Part shown: in pieces, positions 1 through 13,600 of the stretch
How the letters are laid out: every line of letters begins with the position of its first letter
Position numbering within the stretch: the first letter of the stretch is position 1
NCBI GenBank assembly: GCA_020747065.1
Contig: JAGMVK010000022.1
Span: forward strand, 682,001 to 746,000
Length of the DNA stretch: 64,000 nucleotides
DNA from: Cadophora sp. MPI-SDFR-AT-0126
Lineage: Eukaryota; Ascomycota; Leotiomycetes; Helotiales; Ploettnerulaceae
Direction of reading: 5' to 3'
Position numbers and translations under genes: made by a program
The notes under the pieces: model-generated
Told to the model about the DNA's origin: nothing
What the model saw: the letters and a program-made list of their open reading frames with translations, nothing else
Database searches by the model: none

Positions 1-38
1 TACCACGACCACGACCACGACCACGACGAACAACCACC
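1..38. repeat. short CCACGA tandem repeat
   Basis: The window opens inside a simple tandem array of the hexamer CCACGA, about four copies, degrading into CCACCA-type triplets. It probably continues outside the window. Confidence 0.7.
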
Positions 39-1050
39 ACCAACGATCGATCATTAGCAAGTATATTGTTTTTTTGCCTATCCATCCATCCATCGACCCC
101 ATGCCATCCCTCCCCGAATAGGAAAGGAAAATTGGGTATCATCCACCACCAACAACTAGCAAGCAAGGACGTATATCCAGATGCGATGTGATCGGTATCC
201 TGCTGCCATTCCATTCCACTCCGCTCTCCCATCACTTTTGTCCGAGAAGGAAAAAATCCGATGAGGTGTTTGTAGCAATCTATCCATTCCATCCATACCC
301 TCCATCCAACCAACGCAAGGTTCCGGAGAAAAAGAAAACATCGCCTTATTCCGCTCTCCATCGCATCGCACCCAATTTTGTTGTATTCGGCCGCTCGATA
401 TTTTATCTTCTCTCTTTCCATTCTTCCCTCCATATGCTTTTCCACCCCAATCGACCATTCATATTCGCTGAAGAAAATGTACTGTGCAGGAATGGTATTC
501 GCTCGCTTTGTGTGCATTTCCCTAAAGAGGACCTCCTTCCCACCGCCATCTATCTCATGTGATGATGGATGGGAGGAGATACGAAGAGGTAGACGAAGAA
601 AAAGACAAACAAAATCAAAGCAGAACGAGAAGGAAATGTAATCAAGTCGCTAAAAACAAAACAGTGTAAACAGACAGTTGGTCCCAATTACTCGTCGATC
701 AACCTGTCCAAGTCCGACTCGAGATGAGGTGGAATGGATAGGGTTGGTTGACGTCGAGAGATGATGAGGAAAGAACCGAGAACCCAGATCGCTAATGCCA
801 AACCAGAATCAATGAAACGCTGATGCCACACAAAGATAATGAGGAAAAGGGAATTTTTGATTTTGATTTGGTTGCAAGGAAGGGCTCTTGACTGGTTGAG
901 AGAGATCTTCCATTCTGCAGCTGTTTCATCTCCGAGAAATGGTTGGTTGCTCCGTGCTTCTGTGCGATCAAGACATATGGCTGTACATAGGATTGAAGAT
1001 ATGTTTGATGCGGCGGAGGAGAACAGCTAGCAGGTGTCCATAGCGCACAA
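39..1050. other. intergenic, 3' side of cyclin gene
   Basis: No reading frame here resembles a known protein or has supporting splice signals. CCATCCATCC-type simple sequence occurs near 80-100. This is the 3' flank of the minus-strand cyclin gene and may hold its 3' UTR and terminator. Confidence 0.5.
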
Positions 1051-2289
1051 TCAATGCATCATTTCTTGATGATGTGGTTGATAGTATTGCTGTTGTTGAT
1101 GGACATAAGGGTTGTTTCCAGTGGGTGTTGGAGTGACTGGACATCTCGGAGCTTGATGATACACCTTGTTCTCTTGGCCATTCATGAAGTACTCGCCCTC
1201 TGGTGTGATGGGTGGGGTCATGTAACCATTCACCATGTTTCCGTATGGCTTTTGCGGTGTACCTGGGTACAGCTCTTGGGTCTGTGGGTGGACCGGCTTC
1301 TGGGTGATCTCACAGGGAGGTGTTGGTGGGCTGGCACGGCGATTCATGGCTTCTTGGTGACGGAGGAAGTTGTCGAGGGTTGCGGAGACACGGGACATGT
1401 GTGGAGTGGCGTACTTGCGAAATAGTACTTGAGAGGGACGATCAAGCTTCTGGGATAATCTGAGGATGGTCTCGCTGACTTCACAGTCATTATCATCCAA
1501 AACGTCACGGCGACCTAGTATACCACGAGCCAAAGCAATTGACGCGTCGGCCATGACCGAAGGTTTTCTCGATACGAAATCCTTGTGGTAAAGGGCAATT
1601 TCGCAAAGGTACCACGACATATGCTCAACCTCTATGTCATCATAAGCTGGACCTTCCTTCAAGGCAAGTTGCAACCAGGTATCGACGGTGGGATGGCCAA
1701 TCATCCAGTCCAGGGTGTTCAAGACGTGCCATTCCATCTGAGTAAACATGTCCTCGTCGTAAAGGCTGCAGCACATTGACTTCAACTCCCTGATCATTGG
1801 TACACGTTCCTTGCGGTCACCATACTTGGCAGCGATCAGAAGAGCAGCACATCCAACCAATTGGTAGTGCCTTTTATAGACAACTCGCTTTGAACAGTAT
1901 CTATCGAGAAGGTTGACGGCCAAGAAAAGAGTCTCGGGGAGGAGTTGGAAGGCGGCATGAGCTTCGATGAGGAAGTCGATTAGGTAGGGTCTCATGAACC
2001 ATTGTATTTCCTGCTGGATATCAATGGAAGCGACATCTGGTAGTGTCTCGCCCTATTTCGTGTCAGTCTTGTGTAAAGTGGAGATGAAGTCAAGGCAATT
2101 GACCTCCATATATTTCATGTGACCAATGATATCCTCCATGTATGTATCACAGGCTTGTCTCGACAATTCGTTCGCCATTGCTTCTTGTTTCCGACGTCCC
2201 TCCATCTTGAGAATCGCTGGGTTTCTCTGCTGTGGGTATTCTTCCTCCACAAAGTACGTATCGCACCGTTGTTGAGTATAGTACGCCAT
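1051..2289 (-). CDS. G1/S cyclin (CLN type)
   Basis: Predicted CLN-type G1 cyclin, the regulatory partner of Cdk1/Cdc28 that drives entry into S phase. Two exons, 2104-2289 and 1051-2052, flank a 51-nt intron (2053-2103) with a GTCAAT donor, a CTGAC branch site and a TAG acceptor; they join to a 395-residue protein. The cyclin box spans roughly residues 65-200 and contains the family block around MRPYLIDFLIEAHAAF, LLDRYCSKR and LLIAAKYGDRKE. The C-terminal third is rich in proline, glutamine and threonine, with several TPP/TPT phosphorylation-type sites, as in unstable G1 cyclins. The start at 2289 is the first ATG in frame after a strong branch site and acceptor. Close relatives often carry extra N-terminal residues, so an upstream coding exon is possible. 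The family call is secure; the exact yeast paralogue is not assigned. Confidence 0.92.
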
Positions 2290-2290
2290 G

Positions 2291-2305
2291 CTGGGTGGTC
2301 GTTAG
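2291..2305 (-). promoter_or_regulatory. branch site and 3' splice site before cyclin ATG
   Basis: On the minus strand CTAAC (2301-2305) is followed by a CCCAG acceptor at 2291, one base before the cyclin ATG. This implies an intron in the 5' leader or an additional upstream exon. A possible donor, GTATAT, lies near 2575, giving an intron of roughly 280 nt. The donor choice is uncertain. Confidence 0.5.
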
Positions 2306-4640
2306 ATGGTGACGGTAAATTGTTTGAGGTAGTGTGGAAAGAGCGGACGTCAAGGTTCTCCAGGAGCTTCGACCGACAGTGCTCGGGAAACACTGGTGTT
2401 GTAAAAAAGAATGTGTATTGTTCGAGAACAAGAACTCGACGAAAGCGAAGACGTCGAGATATTAGAATTAGTGACAGACTATGGGTGAGTTCGAACAAAA
2501 AAAGAATGACAGTGGCTAGGAATTGAAGCCGAAGGTGAAGAGATGGCGAGAGACCGAGGAGGCAGGTCGATATACTTCTTGGAGGAATCTGAGGACCACA
2601 AATTAGCGACGAGGCTCGAAAATTGTGAGCCAGGGATACAAGCTCAGAGCCACCACCAGACCCAGAACAGCTCAGTGGATATCCCAAATCTAGAGGGAGA
2701 ATGCATCATCCATTGCAAAGCACGTACCGATCGGAGTGTGGAGCGGAGATCGCTTCTACGTTCTGCAGTATGATCCCTTGTTGGCTTGAACCGGAGTACC
2801 TGACGAGTCCAAGGATTGTGTGATAATCTGCGAGAAGGCGGGATGAACGAGTGAACGTCTCCAGCCTATCGTACGCGTGGGGAGGAATTTGGTGATCGAG
2901 TTAAGCGGAGGGAGGGAGATTCAAGAGAAGAATTCCACACCAGATACGCGACCGTTGGCATGTAAATGCTACGCAAGGGACGATAATTAGCAGCTGGAGG
3001 CAGGAAGTAACCGAGGCACGCAGGACTACAAGCTTCGTCGAGTATTGAAGGAAAAGAATATAAGGGAGCAGAGGAGAAGGAGAGACATGAAAGACCAATG
3101 CTCACCTTTGAGGTCAAGTATCGTGCTGCACCTTGGGGGTGGAGCTTAATCTTAGATGGAATCGAACAGCGTTGATGCCAAGACTGATCTTGACACAGCA
3201 CCAGCTCACTTCCGAAGATTCTGGATTGGGGAGATCACTCAAAAAGATCGTGGGATGGAGGATTCCAGGTGAGGAACAACAATTGTTGTTGATATTGAAC
3301 GTGGATGAGAGAAAGAGTTTCGACCGGAACAATTTTAGGGAGAGTTTCTGTTTTGGAGGATGGCAGAAATATCGAGTTGAGAACTAGACGAGATTGTCGA
3401 GAATCAATTCGATTTTGTTCCTGTTTTGGACGACTTCGGCAGACGGAGGAGAAGAAGCCGGTCGAGGCGGACTCGTAGGGGTGAATTAATTCCTCGTGGA
3501 AAGGAAGCTATTCGGAGGTGGAGAGGTGAGGTTAGGGAGCTGACAGTTACGGACAGACGACCGAGACGGGACAGACAAAGGGGAGCTGGGTGGTGCAATC
3601 TAGCATCACTCGGATCCAACTTTTTTCTATCCTCTCTTGATCTTCGTCTTCAGCGTAACGAGCTGTCAATTGCCTTGTCGGATAATGAGGACCTCCTTCC
3701 CTCGTGAATGTGCGTATCGAGGGTATGAGGGAGAGAGAGGAGGAGGAGGGAGGATGAGGAGAGGTTAAAGGTTCAGACACACAGAACGAAGCAAGAGTAG
3801 AGTAGACAAGCGTAGAGTGGACCAGTAGAGCCGTGTGTCGTGACAGGCCGGTGCCAGGGCCAGTCCCAGTCTAGAGAGAAAGCGGCCTAGAAAGCCTGGG
3901 AGGCAGTAGGAAGCACTACTGCACCGTGGTGTTTTAGTGGTCGAGCCATAATCTTGGCCGCTAAGCCGGAAAAGGGGGGGGATGGATGGATGTGAGAGGA
4001 GTGGAGGAGGGAGTGGAGTGGATACGGTGGATTCAGTGGAGAAGCAAGACGAGAGCTGGGATTATCATCACTGGCTTGGGCAATTGCAGGGCAGAAGCAG
4101 GTCAGGACAAGGCATGGCATGGCGCGCGAGACAGGGTATGCGTTGACCTGCTTGGAACCAGGGCCAGGACAAGCCAGGGCCCCAGGGTGTTTATTATTGA
4201 TGGCATTGCATTGGATTGGGTGAGCTGCACTCTGCGCTGCTGGCTTTACATTTTGGCGACGGCGACCATGCTTTTTCCAACTATCCAGTCCAATCACTCA
4301 CTTTATGAGGAAGTGTAGTGGAGAAGTCGCCCGACAGGGACCGCCAGCACGGAACGAGCAACCATTGATTGAGTGGATGTGAGATGATCAGAACGCGAAT
4401 GGGGTCAACGGGATTGAGAATTGCGCGTGGTGGGAATAGTGACAGCTGGAGAGAAAAGGGGAGTGAGAATAGGAGGCGGCGGGGATATTGAGGGTAGATT
4501 TATGACGGGGATATGACACAAGAGGTGGAAGTATAATTTATCGTGAAGATCGTGAGTGAGCGTAGGAATAGGACGCTGAGAGATGTCCAGAAGCAGAAGG
4601 AAGAAGCAATTCAATGTTGAGTACTTCTGTACTCTTACAA
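2306..4640 (-). promoter_or_regulatory. upstream/leader region of the G1 cyclin gene
   Basis: No gene is supported. The sequence is purine-rich on the plus strand and therefore CT-rich in the cyclin sense, notably 3720-3780 and 3960-4030, as fungal promoters and 5' leaders often are. Minus-strand ATGs at 2431 and 2687 open frames that run past the cyclin start in other frames. They would be overlapping upstream ORFs if this stretch stays in the mature mRNA. Confidence 0.4.
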
Positions 4641-7600
4641 TCAATAAATGATGATACAAACAACAGTACTTGAATCTGAATGCCTGGCCAGCAGCTAACC
4701 ACCCTCCAATGAATGTACCAACATATCCTGCTTCTGCATCTCATAGTCCTAGGCACACGATATCCTGCAGAATCCAGCTTGCTGTAGAGCGTCCACCTCG
4801 AAATCAGCAACCATTCACAGGCTCACCAGCCCTACCAGCCCATCCAAGCCCAGCCATCCGGCCGCTTCAGCGACCTTATCGCTCACCTCCAGTGGATCAA
4901 AGCCTACCATCTGACGCGAAACTCGCTAACCACCCTATCACCACGCGCATATCAGACACCAAACCTCCTGTACACATCAAACAATCCGAGGCCATAAATC
5001 TCCAGACCCGATGGATGACAAGGTCGTGAGATATCCGACCTCAAAACAATCGCCGGAAGCATCGCGTGAGTTTCCGTTTCCGTTTCATTCGCCTGCTGTG
5101 GATATCATACATATCATCAATCAATCAATTAAACCGAGACTTCCCTCCTCTCCACCAGCAAAAACAAAAGAGAAAAACGCCAAAGAAACGCGAAATCTTG
5201 ATCTCCATCTCGCGACTTTTCCACGCCATGCATGTACCGTATGCAAGCACTACCCTTCACATGCATCCATTTCATTCTATCCTACAGTAGTGTGTTCTGT
5301 CCAGTCTGTGCATCACTTTTTACATCAGGATCTGATCTCACGCCACGCCAGCCAATGCATGTATGTATGTATGATTGCTTTGCTACCTTGTTCCTGGGCC
5401 GGCCTTGCTTTGGGATCATCATCGCAACCGGCAACTCAATTTAGGTGTATGCAGGGTGCTGATTGGTTGCGGCTGTATCTCGAACTTGAGGCTGGGCTGG
5501 TGGTGTTCGTTCGGTCCATATGTCTTGGCTTGGTTTTGGTTGATATGATAATTTGGATATTGTATTACGCTGTTTCTGTAAGTGCAGGAGAAACAATTCC
5601 ATTGTTTACCTGCTGTACCCTTTTTCAGTTTTTTGAACATTTTCTAGTGAACATCCCTCCCTCAGCGGCCTGGAAAAGGTTGACTTGATCTTGACCTCCA
5701 GCCCGCACGCAGTCAGCTCGGCGTCTCAAACCCCTCCCAAAGGCAAGCCAACCAAACCTTGAAATCTCGAAATCACGAAATGATGACTTGCAGCTCGCTC
5801 GCTCGTTCGCTTAATTGGATAAGTGCTTGCATAAAAAATCTAGCACGCGTTCCTCTCATACATTTCAATTCAGTCCAGGCCAGGCCAGAATCTCGACTGT
5901 CACGACCTCTATCAAGACCTTCTCCATCATTAAAATAAATAAATAAACAACTCTCCCCCTCTCTAAACCGAACTTCAAATTGTGTTTTGCAACCTCTCCA
6001 TCCCGTTATTCCAACATCTTCATTGTTTATGCAAATGCCAAATCCACCCAATCATGCAAGATGAACTCATCCGTCCACTGACACGCGAAATCTCGCGTTT
6101 CCAACCCAGCCCAGCCCAGCCTCATCACAATCAATCGCACGCATCACATCACATCAAATCGTACCTACGCATCGCCGAGCCGAGCCCGTCCCAGCCGTGC
6201 GTCTCCTCATCTCTCTCCTCACGCAAAACCAGTGTAAGATCTTCGATTCCAGACGCCGTACCTTCCTCATGCGCAAGAAGATCCCGAAATAGGCTCTATT
6301 TTGTCTTACAATACACCGTGTTAAACACCCGTCTCTTCTTATCCAACAGATTGGTAAGGTCCTTCAATAGCTATTCCATCTCTCTTTCCAGAAGTTTGAC
6401 AGTGGAAGCTGATTGTAGACATGCGCTGTGGAATTTTTATCATGCTATGATTCCATCGATATATATTCCCCTAACTGCACTTTACTTCAATGTAACCCTA
6501 AGGTCAAGAAATCCTGTTTCTCATTACAGAATGCAGAAGCGAAAAAGGAGGCTGGAAGAAACTTCCAGCATCTCATCTCGTTCAGGAGGTTATATTCGCT
6601 TGTAGAGTTCTGATATAATATCACAGCACCGGCGCAAGACCCTGAAAGAGCAAAGAACGGAAGCGAAGGGGACCCCTATTTGGACAACCACCCGAAGAGT
6701 AAAATGTAACAATTCAGGAACTCCAATGTCCTGTACACCTATCAATCAATCAACTCAACCGTTCACATCATTATCTTCGTAAACGCGTCAGCGCAGTACC
6801 CCACCAGCTCAGCTTGCTTCCCCTCATCTCGGAATTGCACGGTTTTGAAGTTGGAGAGAGAGGCGGACGGGACTCGCTCGGAGACAGCGAGCCTCTAACC
6901 TAACCGAGCCCTTCAAAGAGTTCAGCTCGGCCCTAACGCCATAACGGCAAGCTGGATCCAACACGACTGCCCAAATCAGAAGACTCAATCGCTGATTTCC
7001 CAAACCCGTCCCTGAATTGGTGAAAAGTATCGAGGGTACGAGAACGAGATGTCAGTCGATACGGCACGTAGCTGAGCCTATCGTTCGTTATTGTGAGTGA
7101 GAGATCAACGAGAAGAAACGAGTGGCGACCGTTTTGCCGCTTTTTGACGCTGGTGAGTGAGGGGTACCGGGTACTTTGGTACGCTGAAGCTGAACATGGA
7201 GGAGGGGTTTGAGTGCTGTGTTTCGGTTACACCGAGTACAGTACCTCCGTACCGCTGTGCTCTGCAGAAACAAATCCGCTTTCTTACTTTCCTCCTTTTC
7301 CTCCCGGAATCATCTCTCTCACGGCTACATACATCTCCCGTCCCCCATCACCCGTCAAACGTCAAGTCTTTCATCTCTAATTAATACAATAATCCTCCGT
7401 AGCTTCTCATGCAATTCTCAAGAAATCCCATGCATACCAGCATGCATAAAATATCCAAAACCCCACAAAACATTGACCACATCCCCACAATTCATATTTC
7501 ACTAAATATTTACTAATCCCAATGCCTGGAAACTAAATCCTAGCCAAGCACAAGCACAAGCACAAAAGATGTGCACAGTCAACGCCACATCTGCTAAAAT

Positions 7601-10600
7601 AGTAGCTCCACAGTACCTCCAGCGAGCTAGACAGGGTATGCATAAGCCTCATTTTACGTCATTTACGCGTGCGGTCTGTGGCGTTTCGCGCCCCCTTTCT
7701 CATCCGTACAAGCGAATGAAACCAGTGGAGTACAGAGGTAGAGAAGATTTATCTCCGAAAAAAGCTCTCTGTGTGGAACCGAGGATAAGAATTTCTCATT
7801 TTGGCATGAGGGATGGAGAGCGAGGTTATGCCCTGAACCCGTAGCCGCGCATGCTACAGATAATTTCATAATTATCCTCACTATACTTATCAATATAGAT
7901 ATTGATAGCAGGTGCATGTATCGTTCATCCAATCTCGTCCCCTCCTTCCCTTTTTAGAATGCCATTAAAAGCGCGAACTATCATTCATAACTTGCGGATT
8001 ATCACCCACCAGCAGGTACTTAGTGAGCAAGTAACTTCCGAAGCTGCAGCAGCGGGAATCAAAGCACTTAACGCGTAGGACACGTCCCCCGCGCTCCGAC
8101 GAATCAGCGTCACAACCTCGCGTCCATGATTATCTCTAAACCTGTATGTACGAAGTAAGTAGGTGCAGATGCGGAGATGGTAGTATAGGCGCATCGTGCC
8201 CTAAAGTTCTCCTAATGCTGTGCCGTTTCTCCGTTTCGGAAGTTGGATACCGGTATGGGATACTCCTTGTGATGTGCATACGGTCGGGCGGCTTTGTATC
8301 GCAGATCTGTGTTTAGTTATGCTTTTCTTTGGTTTAGATTTGTACTTGGAGGGGAAGAGGAGAAGGATTGATTGGAGAGGCGCTGAGATGTGGAAGGTAC
8401 ATAGGGCTATTGAATCTTGAATTTCAGGAAACGCAGATGCGAGGCGAGGCGGCTCGAGGCACCGGAAAGGAGGGAGCGGAGGAAAAATACGATAAATAAT
8501 TGGTGAGGAATGCAACTTATGCGCTGCAATGCAATGCAAGTGAAATGAATTATTAGATGGTCGAGAAAGAGATGAGATGAAATGAATGCCAGAGTGAGGT
8601 GTTTCTGGACTCTGGACTGGATCTGACATGCTTCATGCCTCTAGGCGAGATTATGAGGCGTTCGCGATCCTCAGCCTCATGCACCCCTATTCGCGTGCTT
8701 CTCCCTCCCTATCCTATCGAAACCTCCCCACAAGTGTCAAACCTCCCAAGGAACAAAAATCGAAGAAACGATCAAACATCTTCCTCCCTTCCGACCCTTA
8801 AATCTTTCAATTTATTGCTTTTTCCAAAACATCCGTCCATACCTGTTTGATGACGCAAAATCAACCTCAAACACCATTCCGAATTTGTCTCACTCTTACA
8901 CAAGTCATTTACCCACATCCGCTTTGGCATGAGCCTGTAACTACCGTGACTCCAAGGAGCACAGCACGCACAGCACAGTACAAAACCTCCACACTCCAAG
9001 GAAGTAAAAATAATCTCGGCCTCTTTCGGTTCGGGCAGTCGAAACCCTGACAGCGGCATTACCCTCGCATAGCAGTTCTAGAATAACCTCAAGCTCTCAC
9101 TCAGGCTCTACTCTTACTTCTTGGTTCCACATCATGTACCTCAAGTCAGGTCAAGGCCTCGAAAATCCTTCATTGACGCTTAAGCATACCGAAAACAAGA
9201 GAAAAGAAAGAAATTTCTTCTTCGGCCCCCCCAAAGTGGATACATTTGGATACAAAGTCGCGTGTCCATGAAGCTGTAGATGCTTCATCGCGGTCAGTAC
9301 TCATACAAACGGTGAAGACGCGTGTAGCCGTGTCTACCTTTTCTCTTACAGAGATCTGTTCGGTTTCCACTTCATGTATGTCCTGTACGGTATGATGCAA
9401 CAAGTCTCGCTTCTCAAATTCTCGCGATGATAAAATCCATCCTTGATACAGAGACCTGTACACCCATCGCGAGTGGTTTCGGTTCTTCACTCCTTCTCCA
9501 CAAAGCCAAAGGATCCAAACCGGAACCTCCACATCTGCATGCATGCACTCTACGCCGTACCCGTCCGCTCGCAACGCTTTACTCAAGGCGATTTCCCAAA
9601 GCATGCATGCATCGTCAGAAAGAAAGGTGAAAAATCGGAATCCAGATCTCCATCTTTCGGCATACTTCTGCAAGCAGAACACGACTCGGCATGCATTACC
9701 AATGAATCGAAGCAGAACAGAAGAATCTTCGACGTTTCGAACCCCGCCATGCACCTTGACCCATCAATCCAACCCCTCCATGTAGCATTGACAAAGAGAA
9801 AAATCAGCATTACCGCGACAACGGGGAGGAGGTCCAATCATTTCTTGGAGACCAGATAAAGTACTTGTAAGCAGAAATACATTACGGAGTAGACGCCTCT
9901 GTACCACCGCAAATATCCACTCCTGCCTAGGTGCGTCGGAGCCATCTCCATCTGCATCTCCATCTCCATCGCCGTCATAAGCATTATCACCGCCTCAACG
10001 CAAACGGCCAAACACCGAATACCAACCCCTCCTCTCTACTCCATACCGTACAAGCGCCATCAAAACCAATGAATAGAAGCCGCAAAGAAGAATTCTATAC
10101 ATGTAGCGGGGTAAATCCACTCCATTTCGACCCGGGTCAACCGCAAAAGTCATCATCGGTCGTCGCCCACCGCGGTGGAAGTCTCTTCTCTTCTGGTCTC
10201 TCCGCCGGATAGGGTCTCTCGCCTCGCCATTGTCAAAGCTTCAAAGCTTCAGAAAACTCCACATTGAAAATAAATGAATGACACACACCTCCTCTCTACC
10301 CCTCCTTCCAATTCCACTCTGCCTTTTTTTTTGCCCATCGTCATTATCAACTAATCAACCTTTAACCCCTCCTGCGCCCTCGTCCTATCGTTCAAGCAAC
10401 AAAAAAAGGTCCAATCCAGACTCAAACCTTAATTTCCCTCCCCTGAACTTTTCCAACCCCACTCTTCACCAGCCACAGCAGGTAGGGATTAATCATCATG
10501 ACCACCTCTAAATTAGCCTCCCACATCCCTGTCCCGCGTCAAAAATGAGGCTGAACTTCACGCACCAAAACCCCACAATCTGAAAATCGCGACTTGGCGC

Positions 10601-13600
10601 GTTCTGAAAGGCCAATCACCGCGTTAGGAAAAGCTCCTGTTTAAAATCTCACCCAGAGAGGATCGTCAACTTCTTCCGTAGAGTGTTGAAGCAGAGATTT
10701 GCGTAGTAGCTCCACTGGAGATCCAGTCATCATGACGAAGAGAGGTGCACACGAGACCTCGTACAGATGGGTAGGGCAGGCATGACGGAGATGCACAAGC
10801 AGAAAAGTCTTTGCATGAGGTGGAGCCGTCTCGGGCACACGGACACTTGGTACATCTTCATCTTCTTTTCTTCGTCGGCATCGTGGAGAATTGATCGAAA
10901 GGTTGAGTTGAGATGAATAGGCGGTGATGACTTGCACAAGCTGCATATCCAGATACCCACGGTAACAAGCAGGGCGTGCGGCTGACAAAGATCTCTACAT
11001 CACAAGATCTGCAGCGTCGCCATTTCTTAACTTCACCAACGGAATCCAAAGAAAAAAGATTCATCCGGCGTATGTCTGTGTCCAGTCCGTTACACAACAA
11101 ATCTCCTCCCTTTTGTCTTCTCTCTTTTCTTCCGCCCGCTGTCTATCTTCAATCACGGCATGGCTCATCCTTTCCTTTCCTTCACATACAGTAGGTAGGT
11201 GATAGTCTACCCGAATCAACGGCACGGGCAATGGCACGGCTGTAAAATACCTGGCACAGTGCGACTCGGAAAGTTTACTTTACTTACTTACCTCCGTACC
11301 ACTCATTCAGTCACTCTCCCTAGCATATGGTATCACATAGCGGAAGCACCATCGCATCGCACGAGGGAACACCGGCTGAATGCATCATCCAACCTACCAT
11401 CCCTCCGCATTCTACCAAATCCTTACAAGTACACGGACTACCACCGCAGCGAATCCAATCCAGCCGACGAAGTTCTCGCTACCGCAATCCTCAAACAAAG
11501 GCAAGCGGAGAACGTCACATTGCATCCGTCCATCCATCCATTCATACCTTCCTGTACTGTGCGCTTGTTGTCGCACGACAGCTATCTAACTTTCTTTCCA
11601 TCATCTTCACTGCAGGGGAGATCTCCAGGGCAAGATGCAGGTACATCATTCGATGCCGATTTTTGGGTTCTGAAGGAGACGGGTGTTTGGACCCTCTGGA
11701 CCCCGCGTTTTGTTCTGGGGTTTGGGTTACTTCGTCAAAGTGGGATTTAGCCTGACTGTTGCTGATGGTATGGTGATGGATGGTTCGATGCTGGGACTCA
11801 AGGGAAGGTTTATTCGGATAGGATGAGCTGGATTTATCATACCCTGAGGATGAGAGAGATGGTGAGGACTTAGGGCGTGATAGGGGTGCAGCCCTAATAT
11901 CGTGATACAACATGCTCACACACTCCCCCGCCAGACCAGTCCAGCCCCAGGAATCACACACAAACACATCGCTGCCCCGAGACAAATACCTTCAATGACA
12001 TCACCTGCAGCTGTACGGACGGGAACAGAACTGATCGATCACAAAGTACGAAAGTATATCATATATATGACACCAGCATACGATCTCACATCCCATCGTA
12101 TCTGCGTCACATCGCTGCTTTCCCCGAAGCAAGGGATTTCTGACTCTTCAGTCCTACCCGCACCCACCGCAGTTTCTCCGCCTAATTCATCTCCGACAGC
12201 ATCGGCATCACCTACAATCTTATCCTTCCCTTACCTACCCTGACGTGATGGAATGTGATGTGATGTGACAGTGGCACATCTCACTGCATATTCCCAACCC
12301 CGTTAAACAAAAAGGCACAAAACAAAACCCACAAAAGCCGGTTATCAAACAAAACATTATCAATGATGATCAATCATTCAAGCCGTGCCGTGAAAACATC
12401 TCGTGTTGGAGACGCGCTTTTTCGCGTTTTGCGGGGGACGCCGAGGTCAGCTTGACTGGAACGCATCGCACCACACAGCCTTGAATGGCTTGGATAGGAT
12501 GAGACAGACGCCATGGATTGAGGTGCAGATACCTAGAAATAGTGTATGTGTGTGTTTCTGTGTTCTGCAGCTTAAGAAGCACGTCACGCCACGTCGTAAA
12601 GAGACAAATAAACAATAGATCCAGTACGGCGGGTGGCCGTTTACTGCGACCTGCAGGAATTCAAGTCAAGGAAGTTAGGGTAGGGGACTCCGAAATAGGC
12701 AGTTTATCAACCCAACTGCTTGCTTCCCCTCGATACTTCTACAAACCTTCAAGCCGCATCTGCACCTTCGACTTCATCTATTTTACATCCGGACCTTCGC
12801 AGTAAACAGATCTCATGCCTCACTTTCGGAAGAGTATTTTTTTAAGAAATCCTAGACCATACCTTTTCCCCCTCTCCCCTGAATCTACATTCCTATCTCA
12901 ATCTATGTACCGTCTCTGAATTGATTTGAGTTTCTCCTCCTCTTCCTCTCACCAAACCCTTCCTCCTCGTCTGATCTTCGTAAATACCCATCCCAGGCCT
13001 ACCTTTCCACCGAAAGCAACCCAACCAAGCCCAGCACCAACAAACAAGCGCAATAACTAACAAAGAAACCCCGAATCGCAAACTCAATTCCGCGCCCCCG
13101 TCAGATTTCTCAAACGCTCAAAACACGCGTCTCTACTCTGCGATTGGTGCTGATCGGAAGGCGGCTGAAAATTGCATGTTGGTAGTGTAACGAAGGGCAG
13201 GGCCTGGATTTGGTACTTGTGGATTCTAGGGTGGACTTCCCCGCGTTTTGGTTTTGGTTCAGGGAGAGGGGGAGATGGAGATGGACATGTGAAGATCCAT
13301 CACACGGTAGGCAGGTCGGTATTTTTGGAGTAGTAGTAGTAACTTAATGAGGTAATTTGGGAGGGACGAAGTATTTTACGTGCGCGGATGCCGTGATAAT
13401 TTGCTGGTAGAAAGACGAAGAGAGGGAGGAGTTAATTGAGGCTTCGTGTTCAGCGTTCTACTGCAATTCGCTTCAAGCGTAGCGAGGAGAGCACTTTTCC
13501 CATACCACCACACTATCGACACCAGCCTTACCATACCAAGATACCGCGCCGCCAACAACACCATCCCTCTCTGAAACACACAGACACACTCTAATGATCA

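Noticed and set aside
2115..2687. 190-codon minus-strand frame over the cyclin start
   Set aside because: It overlaps the true cyclin first exon in another frame and has no protein-like composition; kept only as a possible upstream ORF.
5011..5688. 225-codon plus-strand frame
   Set aside because: Low-complexity, no domain, no conserved blocks; likely chance in pyrimidine-rich DNA.
9170..9754. 194-codon minus-strand frame in the gene-free interval
   Set aside because: No recognisable motif, overlapping frames on the other strand of similar length, and no supporting splice signals; treated as chance.
9721..9760. GGTTCGAAA-like T-loop on the minus strand
   Set aside because: The flanking bases do not form the required 5-bp stem and no cloverleaf could be found.
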